Positions 16,593-25,472 of a stretch of 64,000 nt of DNA are shown here, piece after piece. Source of the DNA: JBKBIP01 sp046297495 (GTDB taxonomy: Bacteria > Planctomycetota > Planctomycetia > Gemmatales > Gemmataceae). Numbering within the stretch: position 1 is the first letter of the stretch; each line of letters starts with the position of its first letter. The stretch lies in NCBI GenBank assembly GCA_046297495.1, contig JBKBIP010000004.1, forward strand, positions 143,205 through 207,204. Direction: 5' to 3'. The translations under genes were made by a program, and so were the position numbers. The notes beneath the pieces were generated by a model, which saw nothing but the letters and a program-made list of their open reading frames with translations, was not told where the DNA came from and did not search any database.

Positions 16593-18392
16593 ATGGAACC
16601 CATCGTGGGAATCGACCTGGGGACGACCAACAGCGAGGTAGCCATCCTGCGCGACGGTCAGCCTCACGTCTTCGCCGAGGATGGCGATCCCATTCTCCCG
16701 TCCTTCGTCGGCTTATCGGATGACGGCAAGCTCTTGGTCGGTAAGGCAGCGCGCAATCAATGGGTGCTGGCCCCGGAACGTACCATCAAGTCAATTAAGC
16801 GCCAGATGGGGCAGGATGTCAAAGTCAAGCTCGGCGACCAGGAGTATCGGCCACAGGAAATCTCGGCCATGATTCTGAAAGCCCTCAAGGATCGAGCCGC
16901 CCGCGATTTGGGGGTGCCGGTGAATAAGGCGGTCATCACCGTGCCGGCCTACTTCAACGATGCCCAGCGCCAAGCGACGCGCGAAGCGGGAGAGTTGGCC
17001 GGCCTGGAAGTCACGCGCATCCTCAATGAGCCGACTGCCGCCTCGCTCACTTATGACCCCGATCAACGCGAGCTGCGCCGCATCCTCGTTTATGACTTGG
17101 GTGGCGGGACGTTCGATGTGTCCATCGTGCAGGTTCAAGAAGGGGTCGTCGAGGTACTCTCCAGCCACGGCGACACACAGTTAGGCGGCGACGATTTCGA
17201 TGACTTGCTGCTCAAATATGTCTGCGACCGCTTCCAGGAAGAACATGGCATCGACCTGCGGCACAACATCGTCGCCAAGGCCCGCGTGCTGCGCGCCGCC
17301 GAAGCCGCCAAGAAACATTTGTCGTTTCATCCCTTTGCCCGCATCGATGAGGAATTCATCGCCGAGAAGGACGGCCAGGTCTTGCACCTGTCGATGGAAC
17401 TAGGCCGGCTGGAATATGAAGAGATGATCCGGCCGCTCTTGAACCGCACCATCGATTGCGTGCAACGCGCCTTGGATGACTGCCATTTGACAGGATCGGC
17501 CATTGACAAAGTGATCCTGGTCGGCGGCAGCACGCGCACGCCGTTGGTCAGCGAGATGCTCGAAGAACGTCTCGGCCAACCGGCTCACCAGGAAGTCAAC
17601 CCCGATCTGTGCGTGGCCCTGGGGGCGTCGATCCAGGCTGGCATGATCGCCGGACAAAGCGTCGGCGCCGTGCTCGTGGACATCACGCCGCACTCACTGG
17701 GGATTAAGTGCCTTGACGAGTTTTCCGGGTTCGCCGGCTTTCCGTTCCGCTTCGCGCCAATCATCCACCGCAACACGCCGCTGCCAGCCTCGCGCAGCGA
17801 GGTCTTCACCACCGTGTACGACCGGCAAGACACAGTGGAGATCGAAGTGTATCAAGGGGAAAGTGCCGACGTGCGGCACAATCACTGTATCGGTCGGTTT
17901 CGCATCGAGGGGCTGGCGCCCGTGCCAGCAGGCAATCAACTTGTGGTGCAGCTAGATTTGAACCTAGATGGCATCTTGAAAGTGTCGGCTCGCGAACGGG
18001 CTACCGGTTTGCAGAAACACATCACCATCGAGAACACCTTGGCGGAATTCGAGCGCACCGAACGGGAGGCCGCCCGCGAACGGCTCGAAGAGATGTGGGA
18101 AGATTGGGAAGAAGTTCCGGCGGGCGAAGGGGACGGCGAAGAAGCCGAAGGAGCGATTCCGTTGCCCGATTTGGTTCCCGGCCCGCGCGAAGGGCAACGT
18201 GAGGCAGTGCAGGCCCGCGCCTTGCTGGAAAAGGCCGAACGGCTAATGGACAAGATTTCTCCTGAAGACAAGTCCGAGATCGAACGCTTGATGCAGAAAG
18301 TCCGCGCCCACCTGACCGACCGTAAATGGGACCAGCTGAAAACTTCCAGCAATGACTTGGCGGATATTCTGTTTTATCTTGAAGATGCGTGA
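16593..18392 (+). CDS. DnaK/Hsp70-family chaperone
   Basis: A 599-residue Hsp70 with the phosphate-1 motif GIDLGTTNSE (6-15), VYDLGGGTFDVS, VILVGGSTRTP, and a substrate-binding domain ending in a short helical lid. Canonical DnaK is about 630-640 residues. This protein has a shortened lid containing an acidic segment (EEVPAGEGDGEEAEG) and ends FYLEDA, without the usual disordered EEVD- or DxK-like tail. ATG 16593 is preceded by CAGGAG; upstream in-frame codons overlap the GrpE-like gene and are not used. The operon context (J-like, GrpE-like, TPR) suggests a dedicated second Hsp70 system rather than the housekeeping one. Confidence 0.93.
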   Translation: MEPIVGIDLGTTNSEVAILRDGQPHVFAEDGDPILPSFVGLSDDGKLLVGKAARNQWVLAPERTIKSIKRQMGQDVKVKLGDQEYRPQEISAMILKALKDRAARDLGVPVNKAVITVPAYFNDAQRQATREAGELAGLEVTRILNEPTAASLTYDPDQRELRRILVYDLGGGTFDVSIVQVQEGVVEVLSSHGDTQLGGDDFDDLLLKYVCDRFQEEHGIDLRHNIVAKARVLRAAEAAKKHLSFHPFARIDEEFIAEKDGQVLHLSMELGRLEYEEMIRPLLNRTIDCVQRALDDCHLTGSAIDKVILVGGSTRTPLVSEMLEERLGQPAHQEVNPDLCVALGASIQAGMIAGQSVGAVLVDITPHSLGIKCLDEFSGFAGFPFRFAPIIHRNTPLPASRSEVFTTVYDRQDTVEIEVYQGESADVRHNHCIGRFRIEGLAPVPAGNQLVVQLDLNLDGILKVSARERATGLQKHITIENTLAEFERTEREAARERLEEMWEDWEEVPAGEGDGEEAEGAIPLPDLVPGPREGQREAVQARALLEKAERLMDKISPEDKSEIERLMQKVRAHLTDRKWDQLKTSSNDLADILFYLEDA

Positions 18393-18500
18393 GGAAGGGA
18401 TTGATCGTTTTGCGAGAAAGTGCGGCAGCGAGCGCGAAGCAATGAATCCGCTGCGCAAGTATCTTCCTGTTTCGACGTTTATCTGGGAAGAGAAGGTATC

Positions 18501-18797
18501 ATGCGTTGTCCGGTGTGCCGAGCCGAGAACGATCAGGGGCCGAACTGCCGGCGCTGCAAGGCCGATCTGTCGATGCTCTTCGCCCTGGAAGAACGGCACC
18601 ATCGTTTATTGGCCCAAGCAAAAGCGGAAGCCGTCCGCCATCGCTGGACGGAAGCGCTGATGTTGGCATCCGAGGCCGACGACCTGCGCCGCGACCCCGA
18701 AGCCCAACGTCTGCTGGCCCTCGGCTACCTGCTACACCGCGATTTCGAGAGCGCCTGGCGGTATTATCAGCTGGCAAAAACAGGAATCAGCGTTTAG
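18501..18797 (+). CDS. small zinc-ribbon protein
   Basis: 98 residues. ATG 18501 is chosen because GAAGG lies just upstream and the zinc ribbon starts at once: MRCPVCRAEN followed by PNCRRCKADL, giving two CxxC knuckles. The rest is helical and TPR-like (EALMLASEADDLRRDPEAQRL, FESAWRYYQLAK). It follows dnaK by 108 bp on the same strand and may be co-transcribed. Its function is unknown; a protein-binding adaptor is possible. Confidence 0.75.
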   Translation: MRCPVCRAENDQGPNCRRCKADLSMLFALEERHHRLLAQAKAEAVRHRWTEALMLASEADDLRRDPEAQRLLALGYLLHRDFESAWRYYQLAKTGISV

Positions 18798-18847
18798 CAT
18801 TCAGGGGTTTGGCGTTCAGGCGTTTAGCGTCCGAGCCATAGGCGAGC
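18792..18847. repeat. three 15-bp tandem units ending in a GCGAGCCATAGGCGAGC-type repeat
   Basis: The units GTTTAGCATTCAGGG, GTTTGGCGTTCAGGC and GTTTAGCGTCCGAGC lie head to tail from 18792 to 18836 and run into CCATAGGCGAGC. The first unit supplies the TAG stop of the zinc-ribbon gene. The final element recurs at 36989 and 61955. Confidence 0.7.
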
Positions 18848-18871
18848 ATCTCCAGGAGTCATTGATCGATC

Positions 18872-19705
18872 ATGGACATGATCCCTGATGTAGAACTCGA
18901 CGCGCGGCTCAAACAAGCGGTCGAGGCGATCGCGCACGCCGACGCCCTTCTGATCGGCGCCGGCGCGGGGATGGGGGTCGATTCCGGATTGCCGGATTTT
19001 CGCGGCAATCAGGGTTTCTGGACCGCCTATCCACCATTCCAGGGACGCTCCTTCAGTGAGATTTCCAATCCGTATTGGTTTCGGCGCGACCCGGAGCTGG
19101 CCTGGGGCTTTTTCGGCCATCGGTTCAACCTGTATCGTCAGAAACAACCGCACGCAGGCTTTGCGATTTTGCGGCGCTGGGGTGAACGCTTACCCCTGGG
19201 TTACTTTGTCTTCACGAGCAACGTGGACGGACATTTCCAGCGGGCGGGGTTCTTGGAGCAGCGCGTGATCGAATGCCACGGATCGATTCATTATTTACAG
19301 TGCGCGAACCGATGTGTGGACGTGATTTGGCCGGCGGAAAACGTCCAGGTTGACGTTGATGAAAACACGGTTCGGGCCTTGTCGGAATTGCCGCGCTGTC
19401 CTCATTGTCAAGGTGTGGCGCGTCCGAACATTTTGATGTTCGATGATTGGGATTGGCTGCAAGCCCGTTGCGCCGAACAATATCATCATTATCAACATTG
19501 GCTGCGACAGGTTGCGGACCAGCGTGTCGTTGCCATCGAGTTGGGAGCGGGACTGGCCATTCCAACCGTTCGCCGGGAATGTGAACGACATGGAGATGTC
19601 CTCATCCGTGTCAACCCAAGGGAAGCAGACACGCTAACGGGCGGGATTGGCATTCCTCACGGGGCGTTGGCGACGCTGAAGCGGATGGATGCCTTGATGT
19701 CGTGA
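18872..19705 (+). CDS. Sir2-family NAD-dependent protein deacylase
   Basis: 277 residues. The NAD-binding start is GAGAGMGVDSGLPDFRG (29-45), followed by TSNVDGHFQ (for the usual TQNIDxLH), the catalytic His in ECHGSIHY, and two Cys pairs (CANRC and CPHC) for the structural zinc. The segment after the zinc site, PNILMFDDWDW, departs from the VWFGE of class III sirtuins, and ELGAGLAIPTVR replaces the usual GTS motif, so it belongs to a divergent group. It follows the chaperone genes on the same strand with a 74-bp gap; control of chaperone acylation is speculative. Confidence 0.85.
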   Translation: MDMIPDVELDARLKQAVEAIAHADALLIGAGAGMGVDSGLPDFRGNQGFWTAYPPFQGRSFSEISNPYWFRRDPELAWGFFGHRFNLYRQKQPHAGFAILRRWGERLPLGYFVFTSNVDGHFQRAGFLEQRVIECHGSIHYLQCANRCVDVIWPAENVQVDVDENTVRALSELPRCPHCQGVARPNILMFDDWDWLQARCAEQYHHYQHWLRQVADQRVVAIELGAGLAIPTVRRECERHGDVLIRVNPREADTLTGGIGIPHGALATLKRMDALMS

Positions 19706-19754
19706 TCCTGAAAATGAAATCGGTGTTGTCCGTCAAATTCAAGTGAATGGAGGA

Positions 19755-19798
19755 GATTCATCGGTTCGCGCTCGTCACCGAACGCGAACCGATGAATC
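19755..19798. repeat. palindromic repeat family A, best copy
   Basis: Arms of 20 nt pair with one mismatch: GATTCATCGGTTCGCGCTCG against CGAACGCGAACCGATGAATC, with the four-base loop TCAC. It lies 50 nt after the Sir2 stop codon, with no T-tract. Confidence 0.8.
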
Positions 19799-19855
19799 CA
19801 TGCTATCATTCGATTATCATAGTGTAAAAACTTTATCGAACCAAACCATCCTCCT

Positions 19856-21112
19856 ATGGCCGAATCTATCCTGATCGTTGATGACGAGGAGCCGGTGCGG
19901 CGGACGTTCCAGGAGTGGCTGGAGCGTGCCCGCATCGACTGCCAAATTTTAGTCGCCTCGGACGCCGAGAGTGCGTTGACCTTGGCGAACCGGCAGCCCA
20001 TCGACTTGGCCATCCTCGATTGGAACCTGGGGGCCGGTGACGACGGCTTGCAGCTATTGCAGGATTTGAGCATCTTTCATCCCGACGTGGTAGCCATCCT
20101 CATCACCGGCTTTGCTAACCAGGCGACACCGCTCGACGCCATGCGCATGGGAGTGCGCGACTATCTAGACAAAAATCAGGACCTCAATCAGCAGACGTTT
20201 TTGAACGCCGTCAAACGCCAGCTGGAGCGTATCCGCCCTGCCAAGCGCGAACGGCAACTGCACCAAAGTTTGGTGGCGTTCCGGGAGGCGGTCGAAAAAG
20301 TGCTGCCGTTGGTGCGGTCGGCGGCGGCCCTGAGCGATCCGGTCACGCTGCCGGAAGCCATCGCCAGCTTGTTCCGCTTCCTGCTACACTCCACCGGGGC
20401 CGGCGACGGTGTGCTACTTGTGCGTCATTACGATGTCAACCGCCAGCCGCCAGAGACCATTCGCGCCTATGATTCCCAAGGAGAGTCGCTGGAAGGAGCG
20501 TTGGTGCCGTTTGCCCGTTCCATCGCTGGTAGCGTGGCTGGCTTGCAGGAACCGTGCGCGATGGAAAATCTCGAACAGGCGATCAGTTCCAGCGCCGTCG
20601 AGCTACAACCGTTCGAGCGCGGCCGACGCTCCTTGCTAGCGGCGCCGCTGGCCGTGGCTCCGGGCATGAATGTCGTGCTGGAATTGTTTGATAAGCATGA
20701 TCCACACTCCGGCCAAGCGACGTCGTTCACTTCGCAAGATCGCCGACTGGTGGCCGCCGCCGCCGACTTCGGCGCCGAGATGCTGCGCCAGGCCCTGGCC
20801 GAACGGCAAACGCAACAAGTGCTGCTCGATGCCGTGGCCGCCGCTCTGCAAGCCAGCCAGACCGTCACCGAGTCCCTTGGCACCAGCGCCGAGCAACGCC
20901 TCGAACAACCACCACCTGCCACTGTGCTCGATAGCATCCGCGCCAACTTGACCGCCAGCGCCGCGCCGTCGGTCGATCCTGAATTGACCGTGCGCCTGGC
21001 CGAAGCCATCCGCGTGCTGGCCCTACGTCACGGCTCCCGCCCGGTGCAACATTGCCTGCGCCTCATCGAAGACCTACGCCATACGCTGGATGATGTCACT
21101 GGCGTGCGGTAG
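19856..21112 (+). CDS. response regulator with C-terminal GAF-like domain
   Basis: 418 residues. The N-terminal receiver domain (1-125) has the acidic pair in ILIVDDEEP, the phospho-acceptor Asp in AILDWNLGAGD, a Thr in LITGFANQ and Lys in YLDKNQ. After a helical linker, residues about 150-320 form a GAF-like sensor domain (GDGVLLVRHYDV; RRSLLAAPLAVAPGMNVVLELFDK). The last 90 residues are helical. There is no DNA-binding or enzymatic output domain, so it probably acts by protein contact. No cognate histidine kinase is adjacent. Confidence 0.85.
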   Translation: MAESILIVDDEEPVRRTFQEWLERARIDCQILVASDAESALTLANRQPIDLAILDWNLGAGDDGLQLLQDLSIFHPDVVAILITGFANQATPLDAMRMGVRDYLDKNQDLNQQTFLNAVKRQLERIRPAKRERQLHQSLVAFREAVEKVLPLVRSAAALSDPVTLPEAIASLFRFLLHSTGAGDGVLLVRHYDVNRQPPETIRAYDSQGESLEGALVPFARSIAGSVAGLQEPCAMENLEQAISSSAVELQPFERGRRSLLAAPLAVAPGMNVVLELFDKHDPHSGQATSFTSQDRRLVAAAADFGAEMLRQALAERQTQQVLLDAVAAALQASQTVTESLGTSAEQRLEQPPPATVLDSIRANLTASAAPSVDPELTVRLAEAIRVLALRHGSRPVQHCLRLIEDLRHTLDDVTGVR

Positions 21113-21301
21113 GGACTGTGGCGAGCGCTTGGCGATTGATCGCGGCTCCGTCTCGTAATCGGCATATCCGGCACGACCGGCATTTTGCCTCAAGTTTACT
21201 CATCTTGAATGCCGATGGCTAACATCAAGGACCATTCCGCTCGCGCGGCGGGCATGTTTTCCCCCTTTTGACACCAACACATCGATGTGAGGGAGAACGT
21301 C

Positions 21302-23035
21302 ATGTGCAGGGGACGGCGGATTATTCACCTGATGGCCTCGGTCGCGGTGGTTGTGCTGGGCGCGCCAACCACCACTGCCCAGACCTCCGCGCTTGCCACG
21401 CTCCCCCCCCTCATCGTGCGGATGCCGGCACGCTCTGAAGTGACCGGAAACGCTGAGACGGCGCGGGATACACTGGCGCGCATTCGGGTTCAATTGGCTT
21501 GGTTGGCGGATGAGCGAACCTTTCCTTGTTTCCTCGAAGCGCAGGGCCAGGGAACGAGTCTGATCGTGCGCGGCGTCGTCCCTAACGAGACCGTGCGGCA
21601 ACATGCCCTTGATCTCGCGCGCCAGGCCAGCGGTTTGGAGATCGTCAATGACATCCAGATATTCGCTCCCCCCACGCCAGTACCGGCTCCCAGCCTGACT
21701 GCCGAGGAATTAGCTGAGGCAGCGCGCCATCATCTCAAAGGTGTATTCGGGACGCGCAGCCAGTCCATGCGCGTGCAGGCGCGGGAAGGGGGATGTGTGG
21801 TTGTCACGGGATTCGTGCTGTCGCTGGAGGAAAAGTTGGCGGTCAGCCGGTGTTTGCGCCAATTGAAAGATTGCGCCCGTGTCGAGAATCAACTGGTGAC
21901 GCCACTGGTGGAGCGCGATGGCAAATACTTCCTGCTCGTGAGCGCGGACGGCGAGCGGTTGTTGCCGACAGATGCCCCACTTAAGCCCACTGAACCGGAG
22001 ACAGGCCCGAATTTAATCCGTGCTTCGGCCCCTTTGATTTACTGTCCGGTGGTGTTGATGGCCCCTGGAAATCCATTCACTGAGTCGCGGACCGTGCCCA
22101 GCGCCGCTCCGTCGCTGGCCAGCACCAAAACACCGCCGCCCCGCGCTGATGATTGGCAACCTGTGAATCTACCGCCTCGCCCACCTGAGCTGCTCCAATT
22201 GGCAACCGCCACCAGCGAGATTATACCGCTCGTACCCGATCCGGTCCCTACCATGCCGCCGAAACGGGAAAAGAGCGACACCTGCTCGTCGCCTACTACG
22301 TCAGTGCCCCGGATGGCTCCGAAGACGGAAGAACCGCCGCGTCCTTTACCAGTGATTGTCACTTTCAACACGGGCGGGGAACAGCGGCGTCCGGCACGAC
22401 CAGAACCCGTCCGCGTGGAACCGCCCGTGGCGGAGCCAGCGTTGATTCCCCAGGAACAACAACTCAATCTCATGCCCGTGCCAGCGCCGCCGGCGCCGCC
22501 TGTGCCGCCGCCGTTGCCGTTGCCGATTCACGATGCCGCGTTGTCGCCAGTGCGGGCCGAGCAACCGGCGGAGCCGCCACGCCGCCTCGCTCCTCTGGCT
22601 CCGCCTGCTTCGACACACGCCAGCCCCCTGCGGCGCGGCGTGTGGTGTGACCCCTATTCCTATTTTCACCAGCCCCCCATTGATCCGGCGCCCAGCGTGC
22701 CATCGCGTCCGCTTCCCGCCGCCGCGCCCACTCCGGACAAGCCGGCACGCTTCTTGCCTCAATACGTGATGCAATCCGTCGCCAAGCGGCGCGGTCCGGA
22801 ATCAGCGGGCCAGCCCAACAAATATCCGACACCGCGCCAAGTCTGGCAGTGCATCGCCGAGCGGTGCGGCGAGGAGATCAACAAATTGGATATTCATTGT
22901 CCAGAGCCAGGCAATTATCTGGTCTATCTCCATGTCCGCGATCAAGCCCGTGGGGATGACCTGACTCGACGCATCCTCACCATGCCGGAGCTGCGAACGT
23001 GCCAGCTATCGGTGTTTACTATCGTTGTCCCTTGA
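21302..23035 (+). CDS. secreted BON-domain protein with proline-rich middle
   Basis: 577 residues. ATG 21302 is preferred over GTG 21287 because GAGGGAG lies just upstream of it. A signal peptide ends near TTTAQTS (about 27). Two BON-like alpha/beta units follow (about 55-115 and 130-190; LIVRGVVPNETVRQHALDLA, VVVTGFVLSLEEKLAVSRCL), then about 250 residues rich in proline. A folded C-terminus ends near KLDIHCPEPGNYLVYLHVRD. BON domains bind membranes or peptidoglycan, so an envelope role is likely. The exact function is unknown. Confidence 0.7.
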   Translation: MCRGRRIIHLMASVAVVVLGAPTTTAQTSALATLPPLIVRMPARSEVTGNAETARDTLARIRVQLAWLADERTFPCFLEAQGQGTSLIVRGVVPNETVRQHALDLARQASGLEIVNDIQIFAPPTPVPAPSLTAEELAEAARHHLKGVFGTRSQSMRVQAREGGCVVVTGFVLSLEEKLAVSRCLRQLKDCARVENQLVTPLVERDGKYFLLVSADGERLLPTDAPLKPTEPETGPNLIRASAPLIYCPVVLMAPGNPFTESRTVPSAAPSLASTKTPPPRADDWQPVNLPPRPPELLQLATATSEIIPLVPDPVPTMPPKREKSDTCSSPTTSVPRMAPKTEEPPRPLPVIVTFNTGGEQRRPARPEPVRVEPPVAEPALIPQEQQLNLMPVPAPPAPPVPPPLPLPIHDAALSPVRAEQPAEPPRRLAPLAPPASTHASPLRRGVWCDPYSYFHQPPIDPAPSVPSRPLPAAAPTPDKPARFLPQYVMQSVAKRRGPESAGQPNKYPTPRQVWQCIAERCGEEINKLDIHCPEPGNYLVYLHVRDQARGDDLTRRILTMPELRTCQLSVFTIVVP

Positions 23036-23132
23036 TTCCAGTTAGGGTTCTCGAAACAATGACGGCGCGCATCGATAAATCTTGGAGCGTGAGCAACCAT
23101 CGAAACCAGTCATAACCAAGAAGGGGGCGATC

Positions 23133-23609
23133 ATGGACTTTCGTACCGGCGCGATTGAAGGTGTCATATGGCGGTCGCTCAAAAAATACAACGACTCGCG
23201 CGGCTGGCTGTGCGAATTGTTCCGCCACGACGAACTGCCCTCGGAATACCATCCGGTGATGAGTTACATCTCCATGACCGAACCGGGAGTGGCGCGCGGC
23301 CCGCACGAACACGTCGATCAATCCGACCTGTTTTGCTTCATTGGTCCATCGAACTTCAAGATGTATCTGTGGGACAATCGGCCATCGTCGCCGACATACG
23401 GCTGCCGGCAAACCGATGTCGTGGGTATTGACAAGCCTATGCTTTTGATCATTCCCCCTGGCGTGGTCCACGCCTACCAGAACGTCGGCGACACACAGGG
23501 CATAGTCATCAACTGTCCGAATCGACTCTATAAGGGACCGGGGCGCCAAGAGCCGGTGGACGAGATTCGCCACGAGGACGACCCCCACAGCCCATACCAC
23601 CTGGATTGA
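23133..23609 (+). CDS. dTDP-4-dehydrorhamnose 3,5-epimerase-family cupin
   Basis: A 158-residue RmlC-like cupin. ATG 23133 has an AGGGGG box; an upstream in-frame start adds 17 unsupported residues. Visible features are the start GAIEGVIWRSLKKYNDSRGWLCE in pattern, the metal/substrate histidines in RGPHEHVDQSD, and PPGVVHAYQNVG late in the barrel. The family epimerises or isomerises dTDP-sugars. Some members (FdtA-like) act on other nucleotide sugars, so the substrate is left open. Sugar-nucleotide genes lie 3 kb downstream. Confidence 0.8.
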   Translation: MDFRTGAIEGVIWRSLKKYNDSRGWLCELFRHDELPSEYHPVMSYISMTEPGVARGPHEHVDQSDLFCFIGPSNFKMYLWDNRPSSPTYGCRQTDVVGIDKPMLLIIPPGVVHAYQNVGDTQGIVINCPNRLYKGPGRQEPVDEIRHEDDPHSPYHLD

Positions 23610-23685
23610 CGCTGGCTGGCGGATGGCTACGTTATGAATGTAGCGCGTTGGATTTTTTCTGATCCCTCATCCTGAGAGTGTCATC

Positions 23686-24057
23686 ATGCCACTGTATGCC
23701 ATCCTTTTCGGTTTGCTGCTGACAGGAGTAGGAGCCTGGGGCTATTTCGGCTCCGATGCCCGCAGCGTTACGGCCCTGATTCCCGCGTTCGTTGGCGTCC
23801 CCCTGGTTCTTCTCGGTGTTTTGGGATTCATGGAGAAGCTGCGCAAACATGTCATGCACGCGGCGGCGGCTCTCGCTCTGCTGGGCTTTCTCGCCGCTGC
23901 TGGACGATTGCTGGCGAATGTGTTCACTGGCAAGGAGGTGTTCACCTTCGCTGGTGGCATGATCGCCCTCATGGCCTTGCTGTGTCTCATCTTTGAAGGG
24001 ATGTGCATCAAATCCTTCATCGACGCCCGGCGTGCGCGGAAAGCGACAGAAGGGTGA
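23686..24057 (+). CDS. small membrane protein, four predicted helices
   Basis: 123 residues with four hydrophobic segments (about 3-20, 29-48, 58-78, 88-110) and short charged loops, ending in a basic tail (ARRARKATEG). It is not recognised as a named family. It follows the cupin gene by 76 bp and is convergent with the beta-propeller gene after it, with a 15-bp gap. Confidence 0.7.
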   Translation: MPLYAILFGLLLTGVGAWGYFGSDARSVTALIPAFVGVPLVLLGVLGFMEKLRKHVMHAAAALALLGFLAAAGRLLANVFTGKEVFTFAGGMIALMALLCLIFEGMCIKSFIDARRARKATEG

Positions 24058-24072
24058 AAATAACCTCAGCGG

Positions 24073-25308
24073 CTATTTGGCCCCTTCATGCCCGGCGCTA
24101 ATGGCATGCACATGCTTTTCCGTGCGCAAGAACAGCTGGCCGTGGGCAATGGCGGGAGAGGCGAGAGTGTATTCATCCAAGACGTTACGAGCCAACATCA
24201 TGAAGTTCGGCCCCGCGGCCAGGACGTAGGTGACGCCGGCCTCATTGGTGACATAGATTTTGCCATCCCCTGCCACCGGAGAGGCAGTAAACTTGCCGGG
24301 AAGTCGCTCCCGGTATAGGTGCTTGCCCGTGCGTGCTTCCCAGCAGGTCAGAAAACCCATTTCGTGAATGACATAAAGATGATCGGCATAAAGCAGCGGC
24401 GAGCAGACATACGCCCCGCCGCGTGGATGTTGCCAGACGGCTTGCACCTCCCCTCGGCCGCCGGGGCGAACCGCCAGCGTGGGGCCATCCTTGCCGGACG
24501 TGACGAAGATCAAGCCGTGACCGAAGACCGGCGACGGCGTGACCCAGCCGGTGGTGCCAGCTACCTGCCAAAGCTGTCGGCCGGTCTCCGGGTCGTAAGC
24601 CCGCACATAGTCTTGACCGCTGACGATCAATTCCCGTTTGCCGCCAGTCGCCGGCGCCAGGATGGGGGTGCTCCAAGAACGCTCCAGCCCCCGGCGCTCG
24701 GTCTTCCACGCTTCCTTGCCGGTGGCGAAGTCCAAGGCGATCAGGTACGAATCAAAAGAAGTGAACCGGGTGCCATCATGATCGCAAACCAGGATGACTC
24801 GATCCCGATCCAACACCGGCGAACTGGCCAAGCCTAGCTCCGTGTCAAACTCGCCGAGCCGACGATGCCAGAGCTGCTTGCCGGCGAAGTCGTAACAGAC
24901 CACCCCCGCGTTGCCAAAGAAGGCGATCACGCGCTGGCCATCCGTCGCCGGTGTGCTGGCGGCGTGGCCGGTCATGGCGGACGTGCGTTCCGGGTTTTTA
25001 TCCACGATGGCTCGGCTCCAGCGTATCTGGCCGCTGTCACGATCCAGACAATGAACCAGCCGCCGTTCACCATCATCCAAGGCGGAGGTCAAAAACAAGC
25101 TATCTCCCCAGACAATCGGCGACGACGAGCCTTCACCAGGGATGGCTGTTTTCCAAAGGATGTTCTCATTCTGGCCCCAGCGCGTGGGCAAGGGGGACAG
25201 GGATGAGACCGCATTGCCGTCTGGTCCCCGCCAGCGCGGCCAGTCCTCCGCGTGCAATCGGTTTGGCGCTAGGAATAACATCAGCAAGAACAGCTTGATT
25301 TTTCTCAT
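24073..25308 (-). CDS. secreted PQQ-like beta-propeller protein
   Basis: 411 residues with a signal peptide (about 1-21, ending LHAEDW). The mature start EDWPRWRGPDGNAV is typical of planctomycete outer-membrane-assembly/PQQ-like propellers. Blade repeats of the type ALDFATGKEAWKT, AYDPETGRQLWQV and CWEARTGKHLYRE run through the whole chain. No PQQ-dehydrogenase catalytic residues are evident, so a binding or scaffold role is more likely than enzyme activity. No Shine-Dalgarno box is visible. Confidence 0.85.
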   Translation of the reverse strand: MRKIKLFLLMLFLAPNRLHAEDWPRWRGPDGNAVSSLSPLPTRWGQNENILWKTAIPGEGSSSPIVWGDSLFLTSALDDGERRLVHCLDRDSGQIRWSRAIVDKNPERTSAMTGHAASTPATDGQRVIAFFGNAGVVCYDFAGKQLWHRRLGEFDTELGLASSPVLDRDRVILVCDHDGTRFTSFDSYLIALDFATGKEAWKTERRGLERSWSTPILAPATGGKRELIVSGQDYVRAYDPETGRQLWQVAGTTGWVTPSPVFGHGLIFVTSGKDGPTLAVRPGGRGEVQAVWQHPRGGAYVCSPLLYADHLYVIHEMGFLTCWEARTGKHLYRERLPGKFTASPVAGDGKIYVTNEAGVTYVLAAGPNFMMLARNVLDEYTLASPAIAHGQLFLRTEKHVHAISAGHEGAK

Positions 25309-25472
25309 GCTGATCAGGATAGCCGCTGGGTGGGGGATTGAAAATCGTAAAATAGGATGTTGGATGATGAAAGGCTGTTAGGCGAGCGGTGAATGTCAGC
25401 CCGCCGCGAACGCCCCATGGGTTCTTTATGCATTGTCACTTTTCCTAATATCCTGGGGAGGAGTTGTCTGCC

